NCBI GenBank assembly: GCA_965248905.1
Contig: CBDFKS010000007.1
Span: 2,046,001 to 2,110,000 of the forward strand
Source: CBDFKS01 sp965248905
GTDB lineage: Bacteria > Chloroflexota > Dehalococcoidia > Lucifugimonadales > JAGWBF01
DNA length: 64,000 bases
Reading direction: 5' to 3'
The translations under genes and the position numbers were made by a program. Shown in pieces: positions 1 to 8,970 of the stretch; within the stretch, counting starts at the first letter, position 1; each line of letters starts with the position of its first letter. Below the pieces are notes generated by a model that saw nothing but the letters and a program-made list of their open reading frames with translations, was not told where the DNA came from and did not search any database.

Positions 1-360
1 GGTAGGCCCGTCAGTTTGTCCCATAAATCCCGCATGCGCTTGCCCATTCACGTGGAGAACACAGCGGAGGCCTTCGTCCGAGTTAGCCTTGCCAACTCTA
101 CCAAGTATCCGATCTACAACACCGGCGGTACCCCAATAAGCTTGGGCGACCTGGCAGATATGGTACGTGGTTACCTGCCTGATGCTCAGATCACCTTTGA
201 AAACGAAGGGGGACTGGGAGATTCTCAAAACTATCTGGTGGATAATAGTCGCCTGCTCTCGGAGTTCGAGTTGGAGTACCCGCCTTTTGAAACGAGGGTA
301 CTGGAGATTATCAACGACGTCCGCCGGCAGGAGGGAATGCCCTTGGTAGAGGCGAAATGA
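1..360 (+). CDS. NAD-dependent epimerase/dehydratase, C-terminal part
   Basis: The frame is open from base 1 to the TGA at 358-360, so the start lies outside the window; about 119 residues are visible. The order PIHVENTAEAFV followed by YNTGG and a leucine/aspartate-rich helix is typical of the C-terminal substrate-binding part of extended short-chain dehydrogenases (sugar-nucleotide epimerases and reductases), where a conserved V.D.A.A helix precedes a Y.. GG turn. The Rossmann fold and the Tyr-Lys catalytic pair are not in view, so the substrate cannot be named. It is followed by a repeat-bearing gap and then a DUF1800 gene on the same strand; co-transcription is not evident. Confidence 0.6.
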   Translation, partial: GRPVSLSHKSRMRLPIHVENTAEAFVRVSLANSTKYPIYNTGGTPISLGDLADMVRGYLPDAQITFENEGGLGDSQNYLVDNSRLLSEFELEYPPFETRVLEIINDVRRQEGMPLVEAK

Positions 361-389
361 GTGAAAGTAGTATCCTTCCGTTACAACCC

Positions 390-455
390 ACTCACCCCGA
401 CCCTTCGACAAGCTCAGCGCCAACCCTCTTCCATTGGGAGAGGTGAAGGGCAAAT
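390..455. repeat. REP-like intergenic repeat with hairpin
   Basis: The gap holds the string CCCTTCGACAAGCTCAGC and then CCCTCTTCCATTGGGAGAGG, which folds as CTCT/AGAG around a short loop. Near-identical strings occur as dispersed intergenic repeats in many bacterial genomes. This is recognition from memory; the copy here is slightly degenerate. It may also act as a weak terminator for the gene ending at 360. Confidence 0.5.
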
Positions 456-502
456 GAGGGCCCCTTTCGTTGGGACGAAAACCACCGTATAAGGAGTAGC
501 TA

Positions 503-1939
503 ATGGCGGATGATAATATAGCTCTAATGGCCCACCTGCTCCGTCGCGCCGGCTTCGGAGCTACCAGGGATGAACTGGAGAGCTACCTGGCCAAGGGCTA
601 TGAGGCTACAGTTGAGGAGCTGTTACACCCCGAGAACTCCCCTCCGGCCCAGGAGGATGAATATCTAATCCGGCGTTATCATGTGGACTCGAATAGCATG
701 ATGTATGCGGAGAGTGGGCAGATTCACTGGCTTTATCGCATGATCAACACAAAACGCCCACTGGAGGAGAAGCTGGCTCTTTTCTGGCACGGAATATTCG
801 CCACCAGCGCCAACAAGCTCAATCAGATCAAGCTTGTCGTGGGGCAGGTCGATATGTTCCGCCACCACGGACTGGGGAGCTTCCGTACCCTGTTGGTAGA
901 GGTGTCCAAAGACCCTGCGATGCTGTACTGGCTGGATAATAAAGACAGCCGCAAGGGTGCGGTGAACGAGAACTACGGACGGGAGCTGCTGGAGCTATTC
1001 TCCATGGGGGTGGGAAATTACACCGAAAATGACGTGAGGCAGGCCTCCCACGCCTTCACGGGTTGGACTATCGAGAACGCTGCCATGCACACCGCCCGCG
1101 TTTCACGCGACTCCAACTGGCCCTACGGGAAGTTGGACTGGCAGTTCCTTTACAGAGATGACGACCACGACGAGTCTGAGAAGACGTTTCTGGGGCACAC
1201 CGGCGCATTCAATGGTGAGGACGTGATAGATATTATTTGCCAGCAGCCGGCGACGGCCCGGTTCATCGCCCGGCATCTGTACAACTTCTTTGTGGCCGAC
1301 GAGCCCCAGGTGCCTGCCTGGCAGACCGTTCCTCCCCGTGACCCAGAGGCCATCGCTACACTGATGGACGCCTTCGTCAAGTATGAATACGACATTCGCT
1401 CTGTGCTGCGGGTCCTGTTCAATTCCGATTTCTTCAAGAGGGCTGCATTTGCCAAGGTCAAGAGCCCCGTCGAGCTGGTGGTAGGGACCGTGCGCCTCGC
1501 GGGAGGCCATCGATTTCCTCAGGTAGAGGATTTGAGCCTAGCACAGCAAACCGACTTCATGGGACAGGGGCTTCTGGACCCGCCCAGCGTTGAGGGCTGG
1601 CATTCAGGAATGGAGTGGATCGCCACAGGCAGTCTGGTGGACCGGGTCAACTTCGCAGTGAAGGAATTGGCAGACGTAGACAAGCCCGGGGTCAGGTCCA
1701 TCATCAATAGGATCAAGGCCCAAGGGAAACGTATGTCCCCCGAAGGATTGGTGGATGCCTGTCTGGATCTGATGGGCCCCATAAGCGTCTCCGAGGGTAC
1801 CAGACGGGAGCTGTTGGACTACGCCGTGGCACAGGGTGAGATACAGTTTGGGTCCGAGGAGGAAGCTCACGCATCTGCCCAAAAAGTGGCGGCGATATTG
1901 CAGCTAATCGTCGCTACCCGGGAATACCAATTAGCTTGA
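503..1939 (+). CDS. DUF1800 family protein
   Basis: A 478-residue protein of the DUF1800 family (PF08811). Family hallmarks are visible in order: LLRRAGFG near residue 12, FWHGIFATS near residue 96, the NYGRELLELFSMG block near residue 160, a FTGW motif, RHLYNFFV and PPSVEGW toward the C-terminus. The length is usual for the shorter family members. No signal peptide is seen. AAGGAG lies 7 bases before the ATG and supports this start. The biochemical role of DUF1800 is unknown; the family is normally paired with a DUF1501 (sulfatase-like) gene, which is absent here. An NHL-propeller gene follows after 57 bases on the same strand, so the two are probably co-transcribed. Confidence 0.85.
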   Translation: MADDNIALMAHLLRRAGFGATRDELESYLAKGYEATVEELLHPENSPPAQEDEYLIRRYHVDSNSMMYAESGQIHWLYRMINTKRPLEEKLALFWHGIFATSANKLNQIKLVVGQVDMFRHHGLGSFRTLLVEVSKDPAMLYWLDNKDSRKGAVNENYGRELLELFSMGVGNYTENDVRQASHAFTGWTIENAAMHTARVSRDSNWPYGKLDWQFLYRDDDHDESEKTFLGHTGAFNGEDVIDIICQQPATARFIARHLYNFFVADEPQVPAWQTVPPRDPEAIATLMDAFVKYEYDIRSVLRVLFNSDFFKRAAFAKVKSPVELVVGTVRLAGGHRFPQVEDLSLAQQTDFMGQGLLDPPSVEGWHSGMEWIATGSLVDRVNFAVKELADVDKPGVRSIINRIKAQGKRMSPEGLVDACLDLMGPISVSEGTRRELLDYAVAQGEIQFGSEEEAHASAQKVAAILQLIVATREYQLA

Positions 1940-1996
1940 AGCGATGCTCAATACGGCAGCGTAGTACACAAAGCCTGAGCGAATGAGGGTTCGCAC

Positions 1997-3025
1997 ATGA
2001 TCACCCAGACCACCTATAAATACAGCCATTCCATCGGCTTCTACGCCATAGCTCCAGGTCGAGGATTCAACCATCCTGTTGATGTAGCCCTGGGCCGTGA
2101 CGGAGTGCTCTACGTGTTGGACCGGGGTGGTTCTGACACGCCGTTAAGGATACCCTTTAAACGGGTCACCATATGCACCGTGAATGAGGAGTACATTCGA
2201 AGCATCCCTTTAGGCGCAATCGGGGAAGGTGAGGCTATATGGCCTGTCGCCGTGGCCATTGATCGAGATGAGAACATATACATATCCGACGAGGCCCTCC
2301 ATCGAATTACGATCTTTAGCGCGGAAGGGCGGTTCTTGGGCCAATGGGGCGTGAAGGGACAGGGAGATGGCCAGTTGGACCGGCCCGCCGGCATCGCCTT
2401 TGATGACACTGATAACCTGCTGCTGGTGGACAGCCTCAACAACCGCGTGCAGCAGTTTACCAAGGACGGGAGGTTCATGGGTGGCTGGGGCAAAGCCGGG
2501 AGCCGCCCAGGCGAGTTCAACATGCCCTGGGGAATCACGCTAGACGAGTCAGGGAACGTTTATGTGGCCGATTGGGGTAACGATCGAATTCAGAAGTTCG
2601 ACTCCGCAGGGAAACACCTAGCCAGTTGGGGTTACTCTGGCCGGGGCGATGGGGAGTTCCTTCGTCCATCAGGAGTGGACGTTGACGCGGATGGTAATAT
2701 CTACGTCGCCGATTGGGGTAACGAACGGGTCCAGGTGCTCGGACCAGACGGTGGCTTTCTCGCCAAATTCCGGGGTGAATCGGTGTTGTCCAGTTGGGCG
2801 AAAGACTACTTCATCTCCAATCAAGATGAGCTTGAGGAGAGAGAAAAGGCCAATATGGATCCAGAGCTGGACCTCCCACCAGCAGACTTTCCTCGCGACG
2901 AATCGGCCAGTATAGAGAAATTGTTCTGGGGCCCAGCATCTGTGAAAGTGGATGCCCAGGGACGGGTCTACGTCGTGGAAAGCTGTCGTCACCGAATTCA
3001 GGTCTATCAGAAGCAAGGCCTCTGA
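1997..3025 (+). CDS. NHL-repeat six-bladed beta-propeller protein
   Basis: A 342-residue protein built of NHL repeats. The recurring unit is visible at least five times as 'G.. F..P.G...D..GN.YVAD..N.R.Q.F...G', for example PAGIAFD, PWGITLD and PSGVDVD each followed by a Y/V-ADWGN or DSLNN turn. NHL propellers are binding scaffolds, sometimes lyases or sensors; no catalytic residues can be assigned. No clear signal peptide is present. The last 108 codons plus 163 bp of 3' flank are present again at 35163-35648 with only one difference seen, so the 3' end has been duplicated over 32 kb. It lies just downstream of DUF1800. Confidence 0.85.
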   Translation: MITQTTYKYSHSIGFYAIAPGRGFNHPVDVALGRDGVLYVLDRGGSDTPLRIPFKRVTICTVNEEYIRSIPLGAIGEGEAIWPVAVAIDRDENIYISDEALHRITIFSAEGRFLGQWGVKGQGDGQLDRPAGIAFDDTDNLLLVDSLNNRVQQFTKDGRFMGGWGKAGSRPGEFNMPWGITLDESGNVYVADWGNDRIQKFDSAGKHLASWGYSGRGDGEFLRPSGVDVDADGNIYVADWGNERVQVLGPDGGFLAKFRGESVLSSWAKDYFISNQDELEEREKANMDPELDLPPADFPRDESASIEKLFWGPASVKVDAQGRVYVVESCRHRIQVYQKQGL

Positions 3026-3037
3026 TCTCCCCTCAAT

Positions 3038-3336
3038 CTAAAGGCGGATTCGGCCGGACGAGACGCTCGTAAAAAGGCTCTTGTCGGCTATCTGCGATCC
3101 ATTGGCCGGGCAGGAGTCGTCACCACGAACCCTGGTAGCGTCTTGAAGGCGACTCAAGATTTCCTCGGCAGAAGTAAAGCCCGGCTGATCCCAAAGTACC
3201 TGCAGGTCAGGGCCGCATTCTCTCCATGGTCTCGGTAATAGTCCATCCACTTCAGCCGTTGCTTCGCCATCCTTGATAGCCCCTGGACTCTCAACAGCCT
3301 CTTGGACCCAGATCCCCTCGCTCCTATTATCTTCAT
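3038..3336 (-). pseudogene. Integrase/transposase N-terminal remnant
   Basis: On the minus strand from 3336 the translation contains RLKWMDYYRDHGENAALTC then RYFGISR, which resembles the helix-turn-helix start of integrase-core (rve) transposases of the IS481/IS3 type. The frame then breaks, and only scrambled sequence follows to about 3038. The part 3038-3189 is copied at 35497-35648. No DDE catalytic core is visible. It is a relic, not a functional gene. Confidence 0.45.
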
Positions 3337-3967
3337 AATGACACTATTCTAAGTGTCACCTATCATTATGAACGAGTTCAGCAACACCTACATCAACCCA
3401 ACATCCTCCGGTCGTCTGTCATGGTTTGATACCAAACGCGTTGACTGGACCCATCCGCCGGACTAGTCGCACCGGACGTCCTGGTGTCCGAAGCCGTCCG
3501 AAACCCGTTCGGCCGGACAGACCTTAGGACACATCACTTGGCGAAATATTTATCAACCTGCGAGGCTGTATTGATCATTGGTTGGTGAAAGCTAGGTTTA
3601 CGTAGGACCGTCTCCCTTGAGCATAACACCTGGTGTCAGATGCGTTATTGGGCTTCGTGCAGACCTGGTGCACGGTTACAGGAGTTGTCTCATCGCCAGC
3701 TATTATTTGCTTTTCCTGGCCTTCTGACAAATTCGGCTGCGGACCCATCCCAAGCCCCTGAGACCAGTCGAATTGTGACTGGCTCCTTCCGTCTATGGGA
3801 ATCCCGAACTTTCTTAACCGTCGGTCCAATAGACGAGTTTCCCTTCCATCACAACGGAAGCAGTAGGTTCCTCTATTGCGTTCATCACCTCACGAGTGAC
3901 GACCGGGACTGTTGCTATGGGCCTGCACGGGCAAGACCATCCAGGTCCTGCGTACGCTCCTTGTCGC
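3337..3967. other. Gap without recognisable genes
   Basis: About 630 bases. A short inverted repeat, GACACT...AGTGTC, lies at 3342-3359 and could be an old transposon end next to the integrase remnant. Several CCGGAC/GTCCGG motifs cluster at 3450-3530. No convincing coding sequence was found on either strand; the open frames here lack similarity to anything I recognise. Confidence 0.5.
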
Positions 3968-4147
3968 CTATCTCGAGCAGTCTCCCAGCCTTATACATGT
4001 CCAGAGCTCGACAATGGCATCGATTGCCTGAGTACCAGGCACTTCCACTAACACTAGATTGGCTTCCGGGTCCACACCGTAGAGGCGATCAATGGGCGGC
4101 CCAAGGGGCTTAGTCGGGTCGGTCGGTCGAAGGCCATGGCTTACTAG
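3968..4147 (-). pseudogene. Severed C-terminal end of the Ser/Thr kinase gene
   Basis: This minus-strand frame encodes LVSHGLRPTDPTKPLG and onward, ending in LWTCIRLGDCSR-stop. It is the missing end of the kinase at 5896-7950. If the IS1182 element and one copy of the 4-bp CTAG target duplication are removed, the two frames join exactly (CTA GTA across the seam). The joined sequence aligns with the paralogous substrate-binding/vWA protein, where LLAPERQALAVDNRLRPID is followed by about 40 residues and AAVIDLF. It shows that the kinase gene was intact before the insertion and ended here rather than continuing into a vWA domain. Confidence 0.8.
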
Positions 4148-5903
4148 GAGCCTGAGCAATTAGTCGTGTGGTGCCGGGGCACTGCTGTACTCGCGCGATT
4201 TCCGCAAGGAGCGACGCTTGGGTGGGGACAGGGAGTTCTTGTAGACTGGAGGTCCACGCTACGGAGGCGCCAATGTTTCGATCGTACGATCAAAGCCAAC
4301 CATTCCTACTGCCCCCGAGTTTGCAGGACTTCGTGGATGAGAATCACCCTGCTCACCTGATCAATGACTTGGTGGACCAAGTGGATCTGAGTGCCCTGGA
4401 AGCGCGCTACGGAAACCTCGGCCAGCCCGCCTACCATCCGCGCCTGATGCTGAAGGTCATCCTGTACGGTTTCACCGTTGGGATATTCAGCTCTCGCAAA
4501 CTCCAGCGGGCCTGCCAGGAGAACCTGGCCTTCAAGTACCTGGCGGGCATGGAGACCCCGGTGTTCAGGACCTTCATCGAGTTCCGGCAGCGGCACAGGG
4601 ACGATATGAAAGAGGTCTTCGTACAGACGGTGAAGCTGGCCCGCGCCTTAGGGCTGGCGCGGCTCGGTGCGGTGGCACTGGATGGTTCCAAGGTAGAGGC
4701 CGACACTTCCAAGCATAAGGCCATGAGCTACGGCCGCATGCTGGAGGAGGAATCGAAGCTGAGGGTGGAAATTGAGCAGTTGCTCGAGGCGGCGCAGGCC
4801 ACCGACGAGCAGGAGGACCAGGAATGCAGCCCCGATTCGGATGGCTACCGGGTGTCGGACGAACTGGCGCGGCGGGAACAGCGGCTGGAGAAGATCGAAG
4901 AGGCCAAGGCCGCCTTGGAGGAGCGGGAGAAGAGGGAACACCCCGACGAGCCGATCGACCCGAAGAAGCAGGTCTCCTTTGCGGACCATGATGCACGGTG
5001 CTTTAGCAAGCCGGGGGACGGGACTCGATACGTCTATAATGCCCAGGCCGCAGTGGACATGGACAACCAGATCATCGTGTCGAACCATATCGAGGACTCG
5101 GTCAGTGACGCACACGCAGCCGAACCGATCCTGGCGCACATGGAGCAGGAGCTGGACCAGGTGCCCCGGGCGTTGGTGACTGACGCGGGCTACGGGAACC
5201 AGAACACGCTGGACAGTTGCCGGAAGCGGGGCGTGACGCCGGTGTGTGCCACGACCCGAGAGGGAAAAGAAGGTCAGGAGGTAGGCAAACTGGACCGCCT
5301 CAGCTACGACCGGGATCAGGACAGGTTTGTTTGCCCCCGCGGTCACACCTTCGCCTTTGCTCATGAGCATCCCACCAACGGGGCGAGAACATACAAGACG
5401 ATGGAGCCCGTGGCCTGCACGTGTGGCCAGTACGAAGCCGCTGATGGTCGTGAAGTGATCAGCGTGGGCCAGGGTCACCTGGCCAAACGCGAACTCAAGC
5501 GGATTATGGACGGGACGGGCCATCGAGAGCTCTATCGTCGGCGCAAATGTACGGTAGAACCGGTGTTCGGGCAGATCAAGGTCGGCATGGGATTCCGGCG
5601 GTTCTGGTATCGGGGTAGGCAGAACGTGGGCAGCGAATGGAACCTGGTGTGCGCCGCGTTCAATGTTAAGAAGATCGCGGCCTTGCTGCCCATCCAGCGT
5701 CACCCGGTCAACCCGGAGCAGGCCGCTGGCGACGAGGGCGCGAACCGGTCCATTTCGAAGCTGCGACCGCTCATCTTCCTCTTCTTCAGCGGTCCCGTGG
5801 CGCGATTCATCCGATCAATCCGTCCACGGCCATCCGCGCGGTCTCCCTATTGCCCCACGCTGCTCGAGGCTCCCATGACCGGCATCACTAATTGCTCAGA
5901 CTC
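4148..5903 (+). mobile_element. IS1182-family insertion sequence, complete
   Basis: The element is 1756 bp. Its ends are inverted repeats: GAGCCTGAGCAATTAGT at 4148-4164, and the reverse complement of 5887-5903 reads GAGTCTGAGCAATTAGT (16 of 17 match). It is flanked on both sides by CTAG (4144-4147 and 5904-5907), a 4-bp target duplication. It interrupts the kinase gene of module A. The near-perfect ends, the clean duplication and the intact transposase indicate a recent insertion. Confidence 0.85.
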
Positions 5904-5907
5904 CTAG
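4273..5907 (+). CDS. IS1182-family transposase
   Basis: Transposase of about 544 residues. The N-terminal domain LSALEARYGNLGQPAYHP and MLKVILYGFTVGIFSSR is typical of IS1182. A DDE catalytic set is visible: D in VALDGSKVEADTSKH, D in VTDAGYGN, and E in RRKCTVEPVFGQIK. I chose the ATG at 4273 because family members begin with a short 'MF..Y...Q..LLPPSL' segment; an upstream GTG in frame at 4168 would add 35 unlikely residues. The stop codon TAG (5905-5907) is supplied by the duplicated CTAG target, so the element depends on its target for a stop. Confidence 0.9.
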   Translation: MFRSYDQSQPFLLPPSLQDFVDENHPAHLINDLVDQVDLSALEARYGNLGQPAYHPRLMLKVILYGFTVGIFSSRKLQRACQENLAFKYLAGMETPVFRTFIEFRQRHRDDMKEVFVQTVKLARALGLARLGAVALDGSKVEADTSKHKAMSYGRMLEEESKLRVEIEQLLEAAQATDEQEDQECSPDSDGYRVSDELARREQRLEKIEEAKAALEEREKREHPDEPIDPKKQVSFADHDARCFSKPGDGTRYVYNAQAAVDMDNQIIVSNHIEDSVSDAHAAEPILAHMEQELDQVPRALVTDAGYGNQNTLDSCRKRGVTPVCATTREGKEGQEVGKLDRLSYDRDQDRFVCPRGHTFAFAHEHPTNGARTYKTMEPVACTCGQYEAADGREVISVGQGHLAKRELKRIMDGTGHRELYRRRKCTVEPVFGQIKVGMGFRRFWYRGRQNVGSEWNLVCAAFNVKKIAALLPIQRHPVNPEQAAGDEGANRSISKLRPLIFLFFSGPVARFIRSIRPRPSARSPYCPTLLEAPMTGITNCSDS

Positions 5908-7950
5908 GCGAGACTGTTGTTGGTCTGACAACAGGAATTGCAGGAAGACAGCCGCGGCCTCCGCCTGCACCGGTGTAACCCACGGGGCCCCGTCAAGAAT
6001 AGCGAATGGGTGTGTGGGCGCGATGGTACCATCTTGGGGATATACCGCTACGATCGGCTCGGGAAGCAACGGGCGAGAATCCTGCATGACCTCTATTACT
6101 TTCTTCTCATAGTTGGTCCCAGCGTCCAGGTATTCGGGTCCTTTGTCGCGCATGTCTCTGAGTACCCGATCGCTCCTCTGGTGTATCCGAATCAAAGCCG
6201 TTTGAGAAACCGTTAAAGTGTGCATCGCCTCCCCACATCGGTTCTCAGCGCCCACCTCTTTTAGAGTGAGGCCACTAATCTTCTGGAGGCCGCTCATGCA
6301 ACTGAGGGCCTGGGTGAATGTGGCCGAGTTAGATCTGCCCACGTAGCCGTATCCAAACTTCAGCTTGCCCCACTCGGGGTGTCCTAACATTCCCCAGCCA
6401 TCGGGGCTTGTTGCAAGGTTACGGAGACGCGCCCAGGTGCAGTCAAGGCCTGATCTGGGCCAGCAGCCCAGCGCCTCTGCTCGAGATTGCCACATAGCTA
6501 TAACCAGGGGCGTGCGAAGCAAGCCTGGAGCTTTGCCAGAAGTGACGACAGAGCTGGACAAGTCTTGCCCAAGCTTGGAGCTCCAGGACTTTTCGGCCTG
6601 CGATTCCCGCCAATCTGCCCTTAGCTTCTGGATCCAGGACTGTTCCGCAGGTGACGCAATGGTCGGCTCTATTTTGTTGTCGAGGACGTCGCTGACCATC
6701 GAACCTGATCGGTAGTGGTCAAATACGCCTGGCTCTTCCTCTTCGAGAAGCACCTCAACGTGGATGGGTCGTCCATCAATTTGGAGCTCAGAGTTGGCCT
6801 TGGAGTCTTCATTGAAGGCTCTCACAGCCTGATTTACCCACTCCGTCTTGGTGCTTGAGCTAGCCATGGTGATTTCGATGGTGCTGGGTTTAGGTGGCAA
6901 GACTGCAAACAAAACCACGCCGATAAGCGCTACGAGAAATGCCATTAGCCAGAACGCGGGTTTTCGCCACACCGGCGGCATATGCGCCCCAAGCTTTTTG
7001 TCAATCCTAGATAGACGATCAGCCAAGCTCTGAATGGGCATCTGGACAAATTTCTCGAAACGCGACGCCTTTGCTGCGACAAGGGCCTCCTTGACCCTTG
7101 CTACATCCTGGTAGCGCCACTCCTTTTCGTGCCTCGTGCACCGATCTACGACCCTAGCCAGGCCCAAGGGTACATTGGGTTGATCGAACAGGGTAGTCAC
7201 AGCGAACTCGCGCCGGCTCTTGCCGGTAACCATCAAGAACAGCAATGCACCGACCTGATAGATATCGGTGCGTACATCAAGGTCTTCTCCAGCTCGTTGC
7301 TCCGGTGCTGCAACGTGCGGTGGGATCAGGAAGGTTTCTCTTGTCACATCCCCCTGAGGCATGCCCTCGACCCGCACAAGGCCGAAGTCGGTGATAATGA
7401 CACGGCCGCCTTCAGCCAGCCTGACGTTACTAGGATTGAGGTCCAGATGAAGGATTCTAGGGTCCGCACCGTGGAGGGTTTCTAGCGCGTCGCAGACCTG
7501 CTTTCCGATCTCCACGGCATCCCCAGAAGTCAGAGGTCCCCTCCGCAGACGTTGCTCCACGCTATCCGGCAGATAGTCGGTGACGTAGTATGGCAGGTTA
7601 TAGTCGCTGGAGCGGTAGGACCCCGGCTGACTGTCCGATGAATCGTCGTAGTGCCAAAATAGGGATCCTGAGAAGCGGATCCTCATAATATTCGGGTGGT
7701 GGAAGCTGGCGGCGAACTGAATTTCTCTTTGGAAGTGGCTGAGGCGAGATGTGTAATCTGCCATATCAGCGCTCTCCTGGGAACGGGGAGGGAACAAGAC
7801 TTTGACGGCCAGAGGTTCGCCCTGCTCGCCGTGCGTGAAGTAAACCGCGCCAAAGCCGCCAGAGCCCAGGACATTTTCGAGGGTGAAGGCGCCGGCCTTG
7901 ACCCCTACGAGCATGGCGGGCTCAAACCAGGGATGCTGCGAAGCCTGCAA
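5896..7950 (-). CDS. Transmembrane Ser/Thr protein kinase with substrate-binding-like outer domain, 3' truncated
   Basis: A 684-residue type-I kinase fusion. The kinase domain spans about residues 22-300: glycine loop GSGGFGAVY, Lys50 in LAVK, catalytic loop HLDLNPSN (Asp170; Leu replaces the usual Arg of HRD) and DFG at 188-190. One transmembrane helix lies at about 331-351. The outside part (from residue 357, IEITMASSSTKTEWVNQAV) resembles extracellular solute-binding proteins and is paralogous to the protein at 10667-12418. It probably senses a ligand outside and phosphorylates FHA partners inside. The TTG start at 7950 has GAGGAGGGA 6 bases upstream; an ATG at 7914 is the alternative. The stop lies inside the IS1182 end, and the original last ~56 codons remain at 3968-4147. 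The partners (FHA gene, PP2C) lie directly upstream in the same operon. Confidence 0.9.
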   Translation of the reverse strand: MQASQHPWFEPAMLVGVKAGAFTLENVLGSGGFGAVYFTHGEQGEPLAVKVLFPPRSQESADMADYTSRLSHFQREIQFAASFHHPNIMRIRFSGSLFWHYDDSSDSQPGSYRSSDYNLPYYVTDYLPDSVEQRLRRGPLTSGDAVEIGKQVCDALETLHGADPRILHLDLNPSNVRLAEGGRVIITDFGLVRVEGMPQGDVTRETFLIPPHVAAPEQRAGEDLDVRTDIYQVGALLFLMVTGKSRREFAVTTLFDQPNVPLGLARVVDRCTRHEKEWRYQDVARVKEALVAAKASRFEKFVQMPIQSLADRLSRIDKKLGAHMPPVWRKPAFWLMAFLVALIGVVLFAVLPPKPSTIEITMASSSTKTEWVNQAVRAFNEDSKANSELQIDGRPIHVEVLLEEEEPGVFDHYRSGSMVSDVLDNKIEPTIASPAEQSWIQKLRADWRESQAEKSWSSKLGQDLSSSVVTSGKAPGLLRTPLVIAMWQSRAEALGCWPRSGLDCTWARLRNLATSPDGWGMLGHPEWGKLKFGYGYVGRSNSATFTQALSCMSGLQKISGLTLKEVGAENRCGEAMHTLTVSQTALIRIHQRSDRVLRDMRDKGPEYLDAGTNYEKKVIEVMQDSRPLLPEPIVAVYPQDGTIAPTHPFAILDGAPWVTPVQAEAAAVFLQFLLSDQQQSRLGV

Positions 7951-7968
7951 TCTGCTTCCCTCCTCTTG

Positions 7969-8682
7969 CTATGAGCGCTTCCCAGGGAAATCAAGACGTG
8001 GTTTCATTCTGTAGCCTCTGTGAGGCCATGACTCAACGGCATCCTCCCCTTGCAAGTGAGGCCCAAGGAGGTTATTGACCCTTCTCTTGGCCTTGGCCAA
8101 TGCCTGCTTGGCCGCAACTGGCATCCTGTCGGCGTCCGGCCACAGCAGGTCTACCAAATGATCGGTCGGATACCACCTGCCTCTGTTCTCGGCCAAGAAT
8201 GTGAGGAGGCGAAAGGCATCACGTCCCAGATTCTATTCGATAACGTCTCGTCCAATTCGGACCTGGCGGGGGGTTTCTGACACGGTGAGCAACTCCAGCG
8301 GATCGGCAGGTGCGGTACAATTCCTCTGGTCCATGCACCGGAATCTGACACGCCAGCCATCTCCCGGCAATCCGAATATGATCTCGTCCTTATCCGAAAG
8401 CTCAGTCATTCCCTGCTCTACCCTGCTGCCGTTCACGATGGTCCCGTATCTGCTCCGCTCCTCCAAGACTGGCCGGGGTTCCCGGAGATCGAGCGTCGCG
8501 TGCTCCCTGCTCGCCGAACTGCATTCAGCAGGGATCAACACGTCCGGTCTAAACTCCTCTGACCCGCGCCCGATCCTCACGTATCCCGACACTGGTATCT
8601 CTTGGAACACTCGCGAGGCCTCGTCTAGGATTTCCAGGATATAGGCTCTCCGAGAGGTATCCTCTCCGACTCCCATGTTCAC
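7969..8682 (-). pseudogene. FHA domain / winged-helix protein with in-frame TAG
   Basis: Reading from ATG 8682, an FHA domain comes first (residues ~35-105): RIGRGSEEF, then SREHATL and YGTIVNGSRV, the phosphothreonine-binding loops. A TAG at 8233-8235 closes the frame after 149 codons. The same frame continues past the stop without shift as NLGRDAFRLLTFLAENRGRW and TDHLVDLLWP to a second stop at 7969, which is a clear winged-helix (OmpR C-terminal type) DNA-binding domain. So a 237-codon FHA-winged-helix gene is split by one nonsense codon. The FHA domain would read the kinase's phosphorylation and the winged helix would bind DNA. Options are a real nonsense mutation, stop readthrough or an assembly error. 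The kinase starts 18 bases downstream. Confidence 0.75.
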
Positions 8683-8685
8683 CTC

Positions 8686-8939
8686 CTAGTGGGACCACAC
8701 GGTACACGATTTTCAAAGTTTTTACGCTATGCAGTATCGTTACGAGACGCCACGGTTAGCAAATAAACTTCATCACTACCACAGTCACGTTGTCAATCCC
8801 ACCGGCATCATTGGCGGCTTCGACGAGCTGTTTGCACGCTGTGGGTGGGGGATCGGCTTCGAGAATGGTCCGGATGACGTCTTCGGAGACCATGGTTGTC
8901 AGTCCGTCGGTGCATAGCAACAAAAGGTCGCCGGGCTCC
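8686..8939. repeat. 254-bp direct repeat, copy 1 (PP2C 3' end)
   Basis: It is identical, as far as read, to 8970-9223 (offset 284 bp). On the minus strand it carries the last ~60 codons of the PP2C phosphatase (from LLLLCTDGLT to the stop) plus the 3' flank. The two copies are separated by 30 bases that are the end of an IS630 element. It is therefore an orphan copy of the PP2C tail, not a second gene. Confidence 0.9.
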
Positions 8940-8970
8940 TATCCTGCCAACAATTAGGTTGACTGAGTAC
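8940..8970 (+). mobile_element. IS630 element terminal remnant (31 bp)
   Basis: The bases TATCCTGCCAACAATTAG then GTTGACTGAGTAC match the end of the complete IS630 element at 50745-51964: last codons Y-P-A-N-N-stop of the transposase plus the 13-bp terminal repeat. It is followed by TA, the family's target duplication, and then by the second copy of the 254-bp repeat. The rest of the element is missing. Confidence 0.8.

Noticed and set aside
3640..4113. Plus-strand open frame of 157 codons
   Set aside because: It overlaps the severed kinase end on the other strand and has no recognisable composition or motif.
4648..5703. Long minus-strand open frame (351 codons) opposite the IS1182 transposase
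   Set aside because: It mirrors the codon structure of the real transposase and has no family-like sequence.
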